Assembly (NCBI GenBank): GCA_002118135.1
Contig: BDIU01000043.1
Location: 62,001 to 126,000, forward strand
From: Trebouxia sp. TZW2008
Lineage: Eukaryota > Chlorophyta > Trebouxiophyceae > Trebouxiales > Trebouxiaceae
DNA length: 64,000 bases
Direction of reading: 5' to 3'
The stretch's first letter is position 1. Every line of letters begins with the position of its first letter. The notes under the pieces were generated by a model. It ran no database searches. It was given only the letters and a program-made list of their open reading frames with translations, and had not been told where the DNA came from. Shown one piece after another: positions 46,780 through 58,353 of this stretch. Both the position numbers and the translations under genes were made by a program.

Positions 46780-48428
46780 CTATGAGCGAGCTTTCTGCCC
46801 CGAGCCCTTCCTCTTGTTCTTCTGCTGGGTTCTGGCAACATTCCAGGGCTTCTGACTGTTGCCATCCAGATGACCAATCTTGCCACTGCTGAAAGCCCTT
46901 CTCTGGGGTTTTGAGCCCTTCTTTGAAGCTTTGCTAGCGAAAGCTCCCTTCACACGAAGCATGCCAGCTTTGAACAGTCCCCCATCTTCTACGAGGCCTC
47001 GGTCTATATCTGACAATTGCCTTCGCTGTTTGCCGCTACCTTTTGACTTGAGCATGCCAGAAGCGATGGCCTCTTCTCTCGCCCTTTGTTGCCTTTCAGC
47101 TTGCTTCTTGGCCATCCCTGTTACGCAGACTATGCTTGTTTGGAAATTTCAAATGCGCACAGCTCCTAAGTATGCAGCCGGGCTTCCTATGAGCGCTCCT
47201 ATTGAGGTTTCACTGCACCGTGATTGCATTGTACACAAGCCAAAAGACTGGAAGCGCTACAAGTCTGTTGCGTTCATTTGACCGCAATTGCGCTGGTGAT
47301 GGCATGCAACACTCATGCACAAATGCTGGAATGCAGCATTACATTTGCCAGTGCTGACATGCGCCTTTGTATGTCCTAACGAAGGCATGCATCATCTCAT
47401 GTGCCCATGACATCATGACCTGAGGTTCAGGGTCTGGGGTTGTGACCATACAGGGCTTAAAGAGCAATCCTCAACAGCATCAATCCCTCCGCCACCATTG
47501 GCATGCAGCGCTGCAGAGTAGGGCTGCCCATCTTCCTTATGTTGGCATGACGATAGAATCACGATACTGCTGGCAGAGCTATTCAAGTTACAAAACTTAG
47601 TTTGTTGGTGATGCAGAGCATAAGCTGCACCCCTAACAAACACTCCATCTGCTACCAATGGCATGCAGCGCTGCAGTGTAGGGCTGCCCATCCTCCCCAT
47701 GTTGGCATGACGCTTAAGGCACAACAGTGCTGGCAGAACTATTCAAGGTACAGGACTTAGTTTGTTGGTGATGCAGAGCATAAGCTGCACCCCTAACAGT
47801 CACTCCATGCGCCACTGGTGGCATGCAGCATTGCACAGTAGGGGTACCCACCTTTCCCGACAGCGGCTGACATTCTGCCAGCCTTTTGAGGCGCCGCTTT
47901 CATGTTGCGTAATTGCCAGGCATCAAAGTCTTTCCTATGCTTCTTGTCCAGCGCCTCAGCCCCTGCATGTCACTGGAGACTTTCAGCAAGGTGTAATGCA
48001 CAATGCACCACTGCTTGCTTGCTGTGATGACGCTGTTGTGCTGCAATAAAAGGGATTGAGCATTTGCCTCAAGCTCTGTCGACCACTACGCATGCACCTC
48101 ACATGGGCTGTGTGGCAGCCCTTACGTATTGGTAGCCTTTAGTACTGTCAAATGTATGTGTCAGCAAGTCGGCAAACACTGGTGCCAACTCACTGCACAA
48201 ATGCAGTGATGCAACAGCTCACTGGATGAGTCGGATGAGTCGTCCAATAGACACCAACGTTTTGCAAGCATTGCATTCTGCTGGGATGACTTTGTGGATG
48301 AGTTATTTCAAAGTTAAATTGTGACCAAGTCAAGACTTACCAAACAGCTGAACCTCCCTTTGCATATCCTGGAAATCCTGCTTTCTGCTGGGGTCTTCTA
48401 CACCCAGCTGATCAGACACCTGCCTTCT

Positions 48429-48464
<36 letters not shown>

Positions 48465-49519
48465 TGTGGACAGACCACGATGCACATTGGCAATGTTGCC
48501 TGACATAAATCGCCTACGCTCAGACTTGGTGGCTGTAGCACTGCCAGGGGAGGACTGCAGTCGCTGTTGCTGTGCAGAGCTATTAGGAGTGCTAACTCTA
48601 CTGCAAACAGCAAATTCACTATGAGGACGACAACTCCCAGAAGAGCAAAACTAGCTAGGAAAAGCTGCCCGAGCTCAGACTTGGTGGCTGTAGCACTGCC
48701 AGCAAAGAGCGGCAATGACCTTTGCTGTGTAAGGCTGTGTGGGATGCTGGCTTTGCTACACACAGCAGACACGATCTTTTTGACGTTTCCTTTCTTGTGA
48801 TTTTGCACAGAATGGTGAGAAAAGTTTTTCACAGACACCATTATAAGATGCAAGCAGGCACTTGGAGAATGTTGAGCAGTATTGCATGTGGACATGCATG
48901 CATTGACTTTGTCATGCCAGCTTTGCTTGCAATGGCCTCACCTGCTTCCCTTGCTATTAGACCATATGTCTGCAAGAGCATCATGCGGCGCATCATGGCT
49001 GTCCTCCCCCCTCTTGGATCTGAGCGCCTGCAGCGCTATCAGGAAGTTATTGCAAGTGGATGAGACACTGTTTACCGCTTGTTTGACATTGGTCTTGCAG
49101 CCTCAAAGAGCAATCAAAATCAGCAGCCATGTGCACAAGAAGGTGCACCTTACAGCAGTCATGAACAGCAATAGCACTCCGCTCAGTAAGAGTTGGCAAC
49201 TTGAATGAAACTCACGTTTTGCTGGGTGGGTGGATTTGTTAGAACTGGCTGTTCTGCTTTTGCCCGCTTGGGTGCTCTTGGTGTAGGCTGGTCTGGCTCA
49301 TCAAACATCTGCATGAAGGCCTCACCTGCAGCAGCAGGAACAGTAAAGGCAGGAAAATGTCAAGGAAAGGTTGAGTAGTCTGTCTGCTAGTGGCGCGTGC
49401 TGTCTGGCGCAACAACTGTCGCAGCACACCGCACCGTGTTGTGCAAGTCGAGCAGCAAGATCTTGCATGCTGTCTCCGACGGTCTCAGCCTCAGAGGCCC
49501 TCGCTTTGCGCTTGGCCAT
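46780..49519 (-). CDS. C1orf131/DUF4602-like nucleolar protein with polyQ tract
   Basis: Five exons fit in phase: 49519-49435, 49325-49216, 48554-48341, 47962-47852, 47117-46780, giving 285 aa. The N-terminal half is low complexity: a basic start (MAKRKARASEAE), PRAPKRAKAEQP, and a run of 12 Gln. The C-terminal half reads FGAEALDKKHRKDFDAWQLR, GRMSAAVGKGMAKKQAERQQ and RAREEAIASGMLKSKGSGKQ, then GGLFKAGMLRVK. The pattern of KK-x-R basic helix, a small-residue turn and a final F-xx-GxL-x-V resembles the DUF4602 family. Its human member C1orf131 is a component of the small-subunit processome. The final 112-codon exon looks like a stand-alone basic gene, but the phase-1 join to exon 4 gives the conserved GMAKKQAER run. 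Family assignment is from memory of the pattern. Confidence 0.68.
47490..47856. repeat. 160-bp tandem repeat in the last intron of the DUF4602-like gene
   Basis: GCATGCAGC recurs at 47501, 47661 and 47821, exactly 160 bp apart, with blocks GTAGGGCTGCCCATC, ATGTTGGCATGACG, TTAGTTTGTTGGTGATGCAG and AGCATAAGCTGCACCCCTAA conserved between copies. The last copy runs up to the donor of exon 4 (47852), and the others carry a degenerate form of that donor region. Confidence 0.92.
48431..48463. repeat. CAG/CTG microsatellite coding 12 Gln
   Basis: Ten uninterrupted GCT units on the plus strand, flanked by one CAA codon on each side on the coding strand. It lies in exon 3 of the DUF4602-like gene. Confidence 0.95.
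48510..48740. repeat. Partial exon duplication, about 158 bp apart, in the DUF4602-like gene
   Basis: CTCAGACTTGGTGGCTGTAG followed by CACTGCCAG occurs at 48517 (in exon 3) and again at 48675 (intron 2). On the coding strand both read GSATATKSE. The intron copy leads into a hydrophobic open frame with no matching donor and looks unused. Confidence 0.85.
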
Positions 49520-50103
49520 CAACCCACAGAGCCACCAAAAGCAACAGGCAGTCCGTGCGATCTGAACAGATTTTGAGGTGACAAAGTAGGAAAGACAGCA
49601 AGCAGAATTCGCGGCGGCTGTGAAAGTTGGCAGCAACGGATGATATAGTCAGCACGATCGACGCAGATTGCCTTGCTTCAGCTGCTGAGAACAGTGCTGT
49701 GGATCCTGTCTCGACGTTCCTGCACACAGGCTTCGCACACAGGCACTGCTACTGCACTCTTTGGCCACATGCAGACGTGATCCATGAAATGATAGCCATT
49801 TTTCACCAGCATTTCGTGTACAGTCACTGCTCTATTCAGCAGTTCTTGGTCATGCAAGTGTTGATTGACCACAGCATGGTGATTAGGCCAACCCTCAGCA
49901 ATAGCGCAAATCATTGAAATTGAATTGCATGTCGGACTCTTTTGCCAACTGCCATAGCTGTGCTGTGTGCACACAGCCGAAATCTGTTCAAATGCCTACT
50001 GCATGCTACCCCTCACTTACAAGCATGGCTCACAAGTGAATGAACAAGTGAGAAAGCTCACATGACCCAATCAACCAGGCTCACAAACAAGGACCGGTTT
50101 TGA
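49520..50103. other. Region between the DUF4602-like gene start and the coiled-coil gene stop
   Basis: About 580 bp holding the promoter of the minus-strand DUF4602-like gene and the 3' flank of the next minus-strand gene. No further exon is recognised. Confidence 0.5.
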
Positions 50104-53100
50104 CTATAGCCGTGAAGGGTCCATGCTGGCAAGCTCACTCAAACTCAACACATGTGCGCCACCCTGCTCAGCAGCAGGATTGCCATCAAATGCTGCTTTA
50201 CTAGGCCATGCAGCCGGCTGACCAACAAGAGTGTGCTCGCTTGCCTGTTCAGCTAATGGGTTGTTGTGCAGACTGAAATCACTAGCAAGCTTTGGGGCCG
50301 CAGTTGGGATGCTCCACACGCGTGCATTGTGTGGCACATCCTTCTGCTGTGCAAAGCCTGAGAAGGACTCAAAAGGCTTTTCACTCATCGTCCCTGGAAG
50401 CAGCGCAGGCTTTGCGCCCCCTGTTGCATTTGGGTTTTGCTTCTGGAGTTGCATAGACTGCAACTGCCAAGATGACAAAGCAGCTGCTGGCGCAGCTACT
50501 GGTGCAGCTGCTACCGCTGATGTCATGGCTGCTGTAGAGGCTGTTGCAGATGATGCCCCTTGTGTTGCCAGAAGCTGTCTCTCTGTCTGAGCGTGTGATT
50601 GAACCCCAGCTGCTGGTCCAAACAGGGCAGCTTTCAGCTCATCAGTTGGCAGAGCATTACTAAAGCTGACATCATCCTCACCAGGAGGAGATTGCAGACC
50701 AGATCCAATGTACGCTCTTGCAGAAGCATTCTGTGCTGACTCAAACGGACGCTGTGACCTGACATCCCCGCCACTTATGACTCCTCTGGTGTGATTGGCA
50801 GCAGAACTGTGGGCATAGGGCATGTCATTTTGCTGTCCTTCAGGGCTTCCATCTCTTGCCACGTTCCTTGTGCCACTCCAGCTGTCAAGCTGTCTGTCTT
50901 CGGTTCTGCCAGATGGCAGATCTTCATGGCAGGGCTGTTGGGCAGGGCTGCTGGCAGGTACCCCTGCTGTGCCATAGGGCCCCTGCCCTGCAAAGCTGTC
51001 ATCCACCGCCCTGTAGGAGGGCCTGACAAAGCTGTGGTTGGCAGCAGGGCTACCAGCAACAGCCGCATGACTACGGGTGGAGCTGCTGTCAACAGCCGTT
51101 GGGTACAGGGCAGAGCCATTCTCAACAACCCTTGAGTGAGGGGCAGAGCTGTTCCCAGCTGCCCTGTAGGGCTGCCCCACAGGGTTCTGAGGAGCCACGC
51201 CATGGCTTCGTGAGCAATTGTCTACAGCTGCAGCAGCATCGCTTCTATAGGAATTGTCTACAGCTGCAGCTGAGTGACCACCCAGCAGTCTGCTTTCCAG
51301 CGCACGGTTGGTGTGCTGTAGGTCTGCATGAGACATTTGCAGCTGCTGCAGTTCTCTCTGCAGGCGTTGTGTGGCACTCTGGGAGGATGAGTGTTCACTC
51401 AGCAGCTGCTGCCATTTGGCCTTGTACACACCACGCTCCTGCATTCCATGAGAACATGATCCTCAGCATGACCTTCAAGGATGCAAATTGTCAGCAGCAG
51501 GCAAAGCAAAGTTGTTGCATGGTGTTTTGAGAAGTACTCTCAAAAGCCTAATGCTGTATGACGTTTGATAGAACAGCCGCTATTCCATTGGCCTTTTGAC
51601 CTGATTGCACTTCAGCTTGGCTGCCCTAAGGCATGCTGTAACAAATGGCAGCGCTTTGGTATGACATGCTCAACATGTACAAGCCACTGTTTAACATCAT
51701 GTCTCGGACCTGAAGGGTGCTCTGCAGCTCAGAGAGCAGCTCCTGCATGCGGCTTTTCAGGCCCATGTCCGTCTGACTATGCTCGCTGTGCACTGCGCTC
51801 AAGCTAGCCTCCAGACTCATCACCTGCAGAATCACTCGCTCCATTTGGGACATTGCCGCACCATTCAAACAATGAGCATTGCTGTAATGACTGCTCAGTA
51901 TGCACTGCCTTCAGGCTAACCTCCAGTCTCATCACCTGCAGAACCACTTGCTCGATTTGAAACATTGCCGCACCACTCAAACAATGAGCATTGCTGTAAT
52001 GACTGCTCAGTATGCACTGCCTTCAGGCTAACCTCCAGTCTCATCACCTGCAGAACCACTCGCTCCATTTGAAACATTGACGCAGCACTCAAACAATGTG
52101 CATTGCTGTTATGACTGCTCAGTATGCACTGTGCTGAAGCTAGCCTCCTGACTCATCACCTGCAAAGGCAATTCATTCATCTGTAACATGAAAGCAGCAC
52201 CCAAACAATGTGCATGTCTGGCTGACTGTGCTCGCTGTGCACTGCGCTCAAGCTAGCCTCTAGACTCATCACCTGCAAGAGCATTTGCCCTATTTGCAAG
52301 TTTAAAGCAGCACTCAAACAATGTGCATTGCTGTAATGACTGCTCAGTATGCACTGCCTTCAAGCTAGCCTCCAGACTCATCACCTGCAGAACAAATTTT
52401 GTTCATCTGTAACTTTCAAGCAGCACCCAAATAATGTGCATGTCTGTCTGACTGTGTTAACTGCGCACTGCGCTTGAGCTAGCCTCTAGAGTCGTCACCT
52501 GCAAAAGCATTTGCTCCATTCGCAGCGGCAAAATAGCACTGGACAGCATGCATTGCTGCAAAGAGCAGAAACAAAGTCATGATTGCCAATGTGGCGCGTC
52601 AGAATGCTAAGGTGCACCTTGCATGAGTCAGTGACACACTGTCCAGAGTGGTCAAGCAAAACTAGCAACCTGCTATGAGGAGGATATAGCAAAGCATTGG
52701 GTGCAGGCAACTACTTTCTGAGTTGCCAAACCTGTGCTTGTGCACTGCAGTATGTACACTAGCTCATGGCAATCATGATCATTTCACACTACGACGCAGA
52801 TGCTAAAATTGAGCGGTCCAAGGCTTGTATCATTCGGCAAATGCACAATGATTGAGCAGCACCTGCTTGTGCAAATTGTCCCGCTTGAGCCTTTCTGCCT
52901 GGTGCGCTTTAGTGGTGTCTGCCAGGCTGGCTTGCAAACGCTGATTTACATCGCTCAGAGTCTGCACCTGCGAGGATTCAGGCATTGTCAGCCTCACATG
53001 TAAGTCATCCTGGAGCAGTTCTGGGCACTGTCAACATTGCATTCATAAAGGGCAAGAAACCCTGGAGCGCTTGCAGGGAACATCAGGCTTCACACATACA

Positions 53101-56100
53101 CGTCACTCCATGGCATTTGCAGGCACTGACAAGCGTTGTTGTTCCTGAAAAGTGCAATGTCATCCCAACCATTGCCTTGTCCAAGGTGGAATGCATCCCA
53201 GAATGAGCAGGCATGCAATGAGCAGGCAATTATTCAGGTTGTCAAGTTTGCGATACAGACAGACTTCTTTTAGAAATTATCCATGGCAAGATAGAAAGCA
53301 CCTCAGAGTCAGCATTGTCCAGATGCAGTTGGCGCTTGCAGGCTTCTGCCAATGCTGCCGTGGGTCAGCAAAGTACAAACAGGCTGGGCACTAAGAACAG
53401 TTCAGCGTGTGTGTCGTGTAAAGACCGGCACCTCAGAGTGAGCGTTGTCCAGGTCCTGCTGCAGCTGGTATTTGCGGGCATCAGCCTGGCTGGAGGCACT
53501 TCCAGTACGCGCAGTCTTTGCAGCAAGCCAGCAAATACACATTGTATACTCAGCCTGTTGTCTTCTCAGCTTGTTGTGTTTGCAGGGAGTTGTGTCATTG
53601 ACATAGAAGCTCTTCCCAGTGTCTGTACCTCAGAGTGAGCATTGTCCAGGTCCTGCTGCAGCTGGCGCTTGCGGGCATCAGCCTGACTGGAGGCACTCTC
53701 AGCTGCTTGCTCTGCATGTGCTGCTCTGGCTCTTTCTCTTGCCAGGCTGCTGCTCGACGTCTGCCTCTCCCGCTCCATCATGTCCTGTGAGACACAGCAA
53801 AGAGCTGATCAGACAAGGTCAAGCCAAGGGCTCCAAGCTTCATTGACTCTCTGCCTTACTAGGCTGCCTGACTGGGCTTGCTAGTTGCCTATGTTGCTTC
53901 AACGTCTCTTGTGCTGCCTCCTCATGTGATGACGTACATGTTACTAGGCAGAAATTGCTAGCAACTGTGCAAACAGAGAATCAGAGCAAATGCTCAGGAA
54001 AAGCAGCACAAGCAGCCGACAAGGCCACAATTTGCACACCTGGAAAGCGTCCAGCTGAGCTTGCAGGTTAGTGCAGTGGGCTTGCATCTCCCTCTGCATG
54101 TGCTCAGCAGAGCCCTTCAGTGTGGCGGCCTCCTGCTGTTGCTGCCTCTCCATACTTGCTACCTGCTGCTCCAGCCTTGCAACCTGTGTCAACAACAAGG
54201 ACTTCTCAAGGCATAGTGCAGTTGCTTGGCACTGACACTCCAGGCCACATGAAGTGACTGCGTCCAAGCGTGTCAAGGCACCTGACTCTGCTTCACGCTA
54301 ATAATGATTGACAAGGCTAAATGCTCGTGATGAAATAATGTTTGTGGTTGATGCTGTCCAAATCAGGCTCTCTGCAGCATTAACTGCAAGCTTGTACACT
54401 GCTGAACTTTTCCCACACAGACCAGACTGGCATGATCAAGTCATAATGCAAAGTCAATGCAATTTCGTACCTGCGAGGTCTGCTGCCAGCAACGCTGCTG
54501 CTCAGTGTGTAGCAGGTGGCTCAGGTCTTTCTTCTCGCTTGCAAGCACCCTCACCTGCTGCTGCGTGCTGTGCACCTCAATCCTGATGTCTCACACACAT
54601 CAGACTATCAAAACAAGTCACAGTGCAGCAGTCACTGCAACCACATACCTAAGACGTCTGCTGCTGGCAGCGCTGATGCTCTGTGTGTAGCAGATGGTTT
54701 AGGTCTTGCTTCTCGCTTGCAAGCACCCCAAGCTGCTGCTGCATGCTGCGCATCTCACTTCTGATGTCTCACATACACCAAGCTATCCAAAACAAGTCAC
54801 AATGCAGCAGTCACTGCAATCATGTACCTGAGAGGTCATCTGGCGACAGCGCTGCTGCTCTGTGTGTAGCAGATGGTTCAGGTCTTCCTTCTCGCTTGCC
54901 AGCACCCTCACTTGCTGCTGCATGCTGTGAACCTCATTCCTGATGTCTTCTGCATTGCCTTCAAATCTGCACATGCCAGACAGGGGTTCAGTCAGGTCTT
55001 CAGGGTGATGAGCTGCACTGCAAGCAAGCTATGCCCATGTGCTTGCATTGGCCTTATACCTGCAAACATCCCACAAAAGAATCTTACTGTCGAGCAGCAC
55101 TGCAAGGCAGCTATGCAAATGTGCTTATACAGTTAACTCTGTAAGGGCACTTGATGTGAGGACAACGCCATTGGTGACCAAGTACTGCATTCTGGCTGAA
55201 GTGGTCCTTCTGAGTAAGGACAATTTGATGTAAGGACAATTTTTCTGGTAACCAAAGCAGTTGCTACACAGACAGTTCACTGTTGTGCCTACAAAGCACT
55301 TTTCAAGAATTAGAGGATACCTCTGAGTCACAGGCCATTGAGCTGCCTGTGAGGTCCCACAGACAGTGTTCTGACAAAGACAGTATGCTGATTGCATGAT
55401 CATATCATCAGGATAACCAGTAAACATGCAAATGCAGTTTGCATAATCACCTGCGACAGCTGGCGGCAGTGTCCATCAGTTTCTGCTGCAGCTGCTGCAT
55501 TTGTGACACAGCCTCATCTAATTGGCATCTGAGAGCTCGCGACTCATCTTGAGCATCATCTGCAGAGTTCTCTGCTTGTCTGACGCGCTCCTTGCTCTCT
55601 GCTAGTTGGACTGCCAGTGCAACACCCTCTTCTCGGCTCTGCATAAACCCCAGAACAACATGCGGACTCAAACTTATGTGATGCAGCCTGCCGACATCAG
55701 CAGACACAGGGTAGGTGAAGCGTAATGGCTCTGTGTACAGCTCTTGACCAGAGTGTCCCCAAATTTGTCAAACGTACCCACGCACACGTACTGAATCATA
55801 TGCAATCAGAAAGGGACCCACATTTTAACCGTGTTACACTGTTTATGGCAAATTGACAGCATCAGGAGGAAGTTTTATGGCCCTGACAATACCTTAGGGC
55901 CATACAATGACCTGTGCGCCAGACTTTGAGCTGTGCATGCCAAAAGATAGGCCAGATAACAGCACATCTTGGCAACATTATACAGTATATGGATCCTGAG
56001 CATTCTTGAGCTGTGAATGCCAAGGGACAGACCACAGCATGGGAAGTGAACCTTGGCAACAGTGTACAGAAAGTGTGAGTATGAGCTCTGAAATGTGTCG

Positions 56101-58353
56101 AGCTCTGAATGCCAAAAGGCAGCTCAGAGAAGAAGAGTGCAGTTCACCTTGGCAACAGCATAGAGCAGGCTTGAATGGATGTCTGCACATGTTTGAGCTG
56201 TCAATCTCAAACATCAGCTCAGAAGAAAGCGCACATTGGCAACAGCATACAGCAGGGGTAATCGTGGGCTTTCAATTTCATTGAGCCCAGCATGCCATAA
56301 CACAGATCAGAGAAGGTCAAGGGTAGCGCACCTTGGCAACAGCGTACAGCAGGCGTGAATGGATGTCTGCGCCAGCCTGCTTGGACAGCTCAGTGGCCTT
56401 GATTTGTAAAGCCTGGCGCAAAGTGGCCACCTGCACGACGTCCCACATTATCTTCATGGGCACTGCACATAAAGCAAATAGGCATCCCAACACTGCAGTC
56501 TTATGACGACGCGGCTTCCGAATAAGGGCATTTTCATGTCAGAAGGAATATGTTTGGCCATACATGCACTTGTCACATCAAGCAGACACTTCAACATCTC
56601 ATGTGCAAAAACATCAGCAAGTTTTTGGTGTGCACACTTGACGACCAGCACAAAAGATCTGCGACAGGGTTGAGTGCAAGTCTCACCTCATCTGCACGGA
56701 CATCGGCCATTTCCTGCACGCTCTCAGTTCGTGACTCAGCCTCTTGCAGTTCTTGGGCAAGCTCACGCAGCTTGAGCTTGTACTGAGAGCACCTGGCGTG
56801 CAAATCCGAGATGCTCTTGCTGGCTGACAGCTTGGCTTCAAGCTTCCTTGAGTATGCCTTGTCTGTTGCCATCCCAGCCTGCACATGCATTGCTGCCAGG
56901 ATTTTGATTCAAAAGTATGCACAGACCACAGCATAGTGTTGCTTGTGTCGAATGCCATGCTACACAGCATGGCACGAGCATCACTTTGTGATACTGTTGC
57001 ATGCATCTTAGCTCAATACAATATGCAATCACACAGGCACGTTGTCTTACACTTATACAGGCTTGCAGAGTGTGTCTGCATGGGGGACTGGCTCCCAAAG
57101 GATTGCGTCTTGGGCTACATTCTTCTGCAGATTGACTGGCCTACGCCATGAATGTAATTCAAGCCGGTCAACACAGAGCAGCGCAAACATACTTGCACAC
57201 TTTGCATCTGGTGTGCTGAGCCATTCTGGGGCCAACTTGCACAACCTTATGCAGGCAGTATAAGTGCAATCTTGCAGCCAGGAGCAGCAGCTGTGGCATG
57301 TGCTGCTGTCAAGCCTCTCTCTGTTGCCATCAAATCACTTCATGCTCAACCCACTGAGGGTAAGCAAGTGCCCACGCCAATAGCTCATAGGTGCAGGTGT
57401 ACTGCCACAATTTTGTGGTGGTGAGCTATACACAAGTGCGCCAACAAACCCAAGGCAACAACAAATCACTCAAGCTATTCATGCAGCAACCTCCTGGAAT
57501 GTCAGCCAACACCATGCTCAGGTAGCGCTCATTGTCATTTGTGTTGATGCATGCAACATGCATACACAATGCAACAAAGCTGCACTAATGTTGTTCTGAA
57601 GGGATGCATCATGTGCGCACCTCCATGGCATTGCATTGACCCGACAAGCGCTCAATGGTACGCTTGGCTAAATCCAGCTGTTTCTCCTTGTCACCCACAG
57701 CTGCTTTGAGTCCTCTGTATCGCTCCTTGTACTCGTTCATCTTGTCAACAGACTGCTGATTTGCTTTTGTGAGAGCCTGCATTGCAGCACTATCTGTGAG
57801 AAGGCGCTTGCCTAGTCTGGACATCACATGCAACCGATATCAAGCTACAGTGGCGCTGTTGAATATATGCTAAAGTTATGAAATGATTCCTCAAAGAGGT
57901 TTGCCATATAAGCAGCTGTTGGAACATAGCCTTGCGTGCAAAGCAAGCACCGACAAACAAGCACCTGAAGCTTTTTTCGCTCATCCTGCAGCTCATTCTT
58001 GAGCCTGGCTACAGCACTGTGGTCTGGAGTCTTCAGCCCCTGAGGTGACTGCCAAGAACGTCCCTGCACATGTCATTAAGTGAGCACTGGTGACTTGCTG
58101 CCTCATCAGGTACTCTTGCCCAAAACGGACTGTGCCAACGCCTCACCGCAGGAATCGTTTGCTGGCTAGGCGACTCGTGTGGTGAAAATGCCTTGAAGTA
58201 GCCAGCGCCCGGTACAGTAGAGGGTGAACGACTGCTGTAGGCTGTTTTGTCTGAGGTCCGATGAGTGCTAGGGGACCTCAATGATAGCTCACTGGCTCCT
58301 CCGTGTTCAAAACCGCCGAGGGAGACAGGCGAAGATGCACGCATCGAGTTCAT
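50104..58353 (-). CDS. Large multi-exon coiled-coil protein with tandemly amplified exons
   Basis: Start ATG at 58353; the N terminus is Ser/Pro-rich (MNSMRASSPVSLGGFEHGG) with several SPS/SPST sites. Coiled-coil exons follow: RLKNELQDERKKLQ near 58000, NEYKERYRGLKAAVGDKEKQ near 57720, ISDLHARCSQYKLKLRELAQ near 56790, ADIHSRLLYAVAK near 56360, VRQAENSADDAQDESRALRC near 55570, VRVLASEKEDLNHLLHTEQQ near 54900, MEREXX-type Arg/Glu runs near 53780 and LQRELQQLQMSHADLQ near 51350. The last exon, 51444-50104, is open for about 440 codons with degenerate AAVDNS and AVENGS-like repeats and a Gln/Ala-rich tail ending SELASMDPSRL. No named family is recognised; a centrosomal, basal-body or cytoskeletal scaffold is possible. 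Repeats in and near exons make the mature exon set uncertain. Confidence 0.6.
51780..52515. repeat. 112-bp tandem repeat, seven copies, each with a splice acceptor and exon start
   Basis: Units start near 51785, 51899, 52011, 52123, 52234, 52348 and 52461. On the coding (minus) strand each holds CTGCAG or TTGCAG, then a frame like VMSLEASLSAVHSEHSQ (first unit) or VMRLEVSLKAVHTEQSLQ. The first unit belongs to a coding coiled-coil exon; the six upstream copies are graded variants of the exon's first 60-70 bp plus intron. Confidence 0.92.
53300..53700. repeat. Three copies of a coiled-coil exon 3' end with its donor
   Basis: Copies begin near 53301, 53431 and 53628 (plus strand CCTCAGAGTGAGCNTTGTCC). 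On the minus strand each ends in a GT donor after CACTCTGAG. The 53628 copy is the full exon (ARKRQLQQDLDNAHSE); the 53431 copy keeps about 75 bp at high identity; the 53301 copy is shorter and more diverged. Confidence 0.85.
54470..54975. repeat. 178-bp tandem triplication of a coding coiled-coil exon
   Basis: TGTGTAGCAG markers lie at 54506, 54684 and 54863. The three minus-strand frames read VRVLASEKKDLSHLLHTEQQ, LGVLASEKQDLNHLLHTEHQ and VRVLASEKEDLNHLLHTEQQ. The first-transcribed copy (54960-54828) has a full acceptor and a CAG/GTAC donor. The middle copy has TAG instead of CAG as its last codon before the donor. The third is open with a good donor but a shortened acceptor side. Confidence 0.92.
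55130..55260. mobile_element. Possible pogo/Tigger-like terminal sequence in a coiled-coil gene intron
   Basis: After TATA at 55126-55129 comes CAGTTAACTCTGTAAGGGCA, then two diverged direct copies (TGATGTGAGGACAACGCCAT and TGATGTAAGGACAATTTTTC) each followed by TGGTGACCAA or TGGTAACCAA. The CAGT terminus after TA and the AGGACAATTT repeats resemble ends of pogo-type elements. A partner end was not found, so the element is at best a remnant. Confidence 0.4.
55950..56350. repeat. Five copies of a coding exon 3' end and donor
   Basis: CCTTGGCAACAG-like segments with CAGCATG/GAATGCCA spacers recur near 55964, 56050, 56146, 56230 and 56330. On the minus strand the 56330 copy is the end of the exon reading RLLYAVAK with the GTGCGC donor. 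The other copies repeat that donor side with growing divergence, spaced about 84-100 bp. Confidence 0.8.

Noticed and set aside
47413..47724. Minus-strand open frame reading ALHANGGGGIDAVEDCS as a possible last exon
   Set aside because: It fits in phase, but it lies in the 160-bp repeat, while the downstream exon at 47117 restores a conserved family segment.
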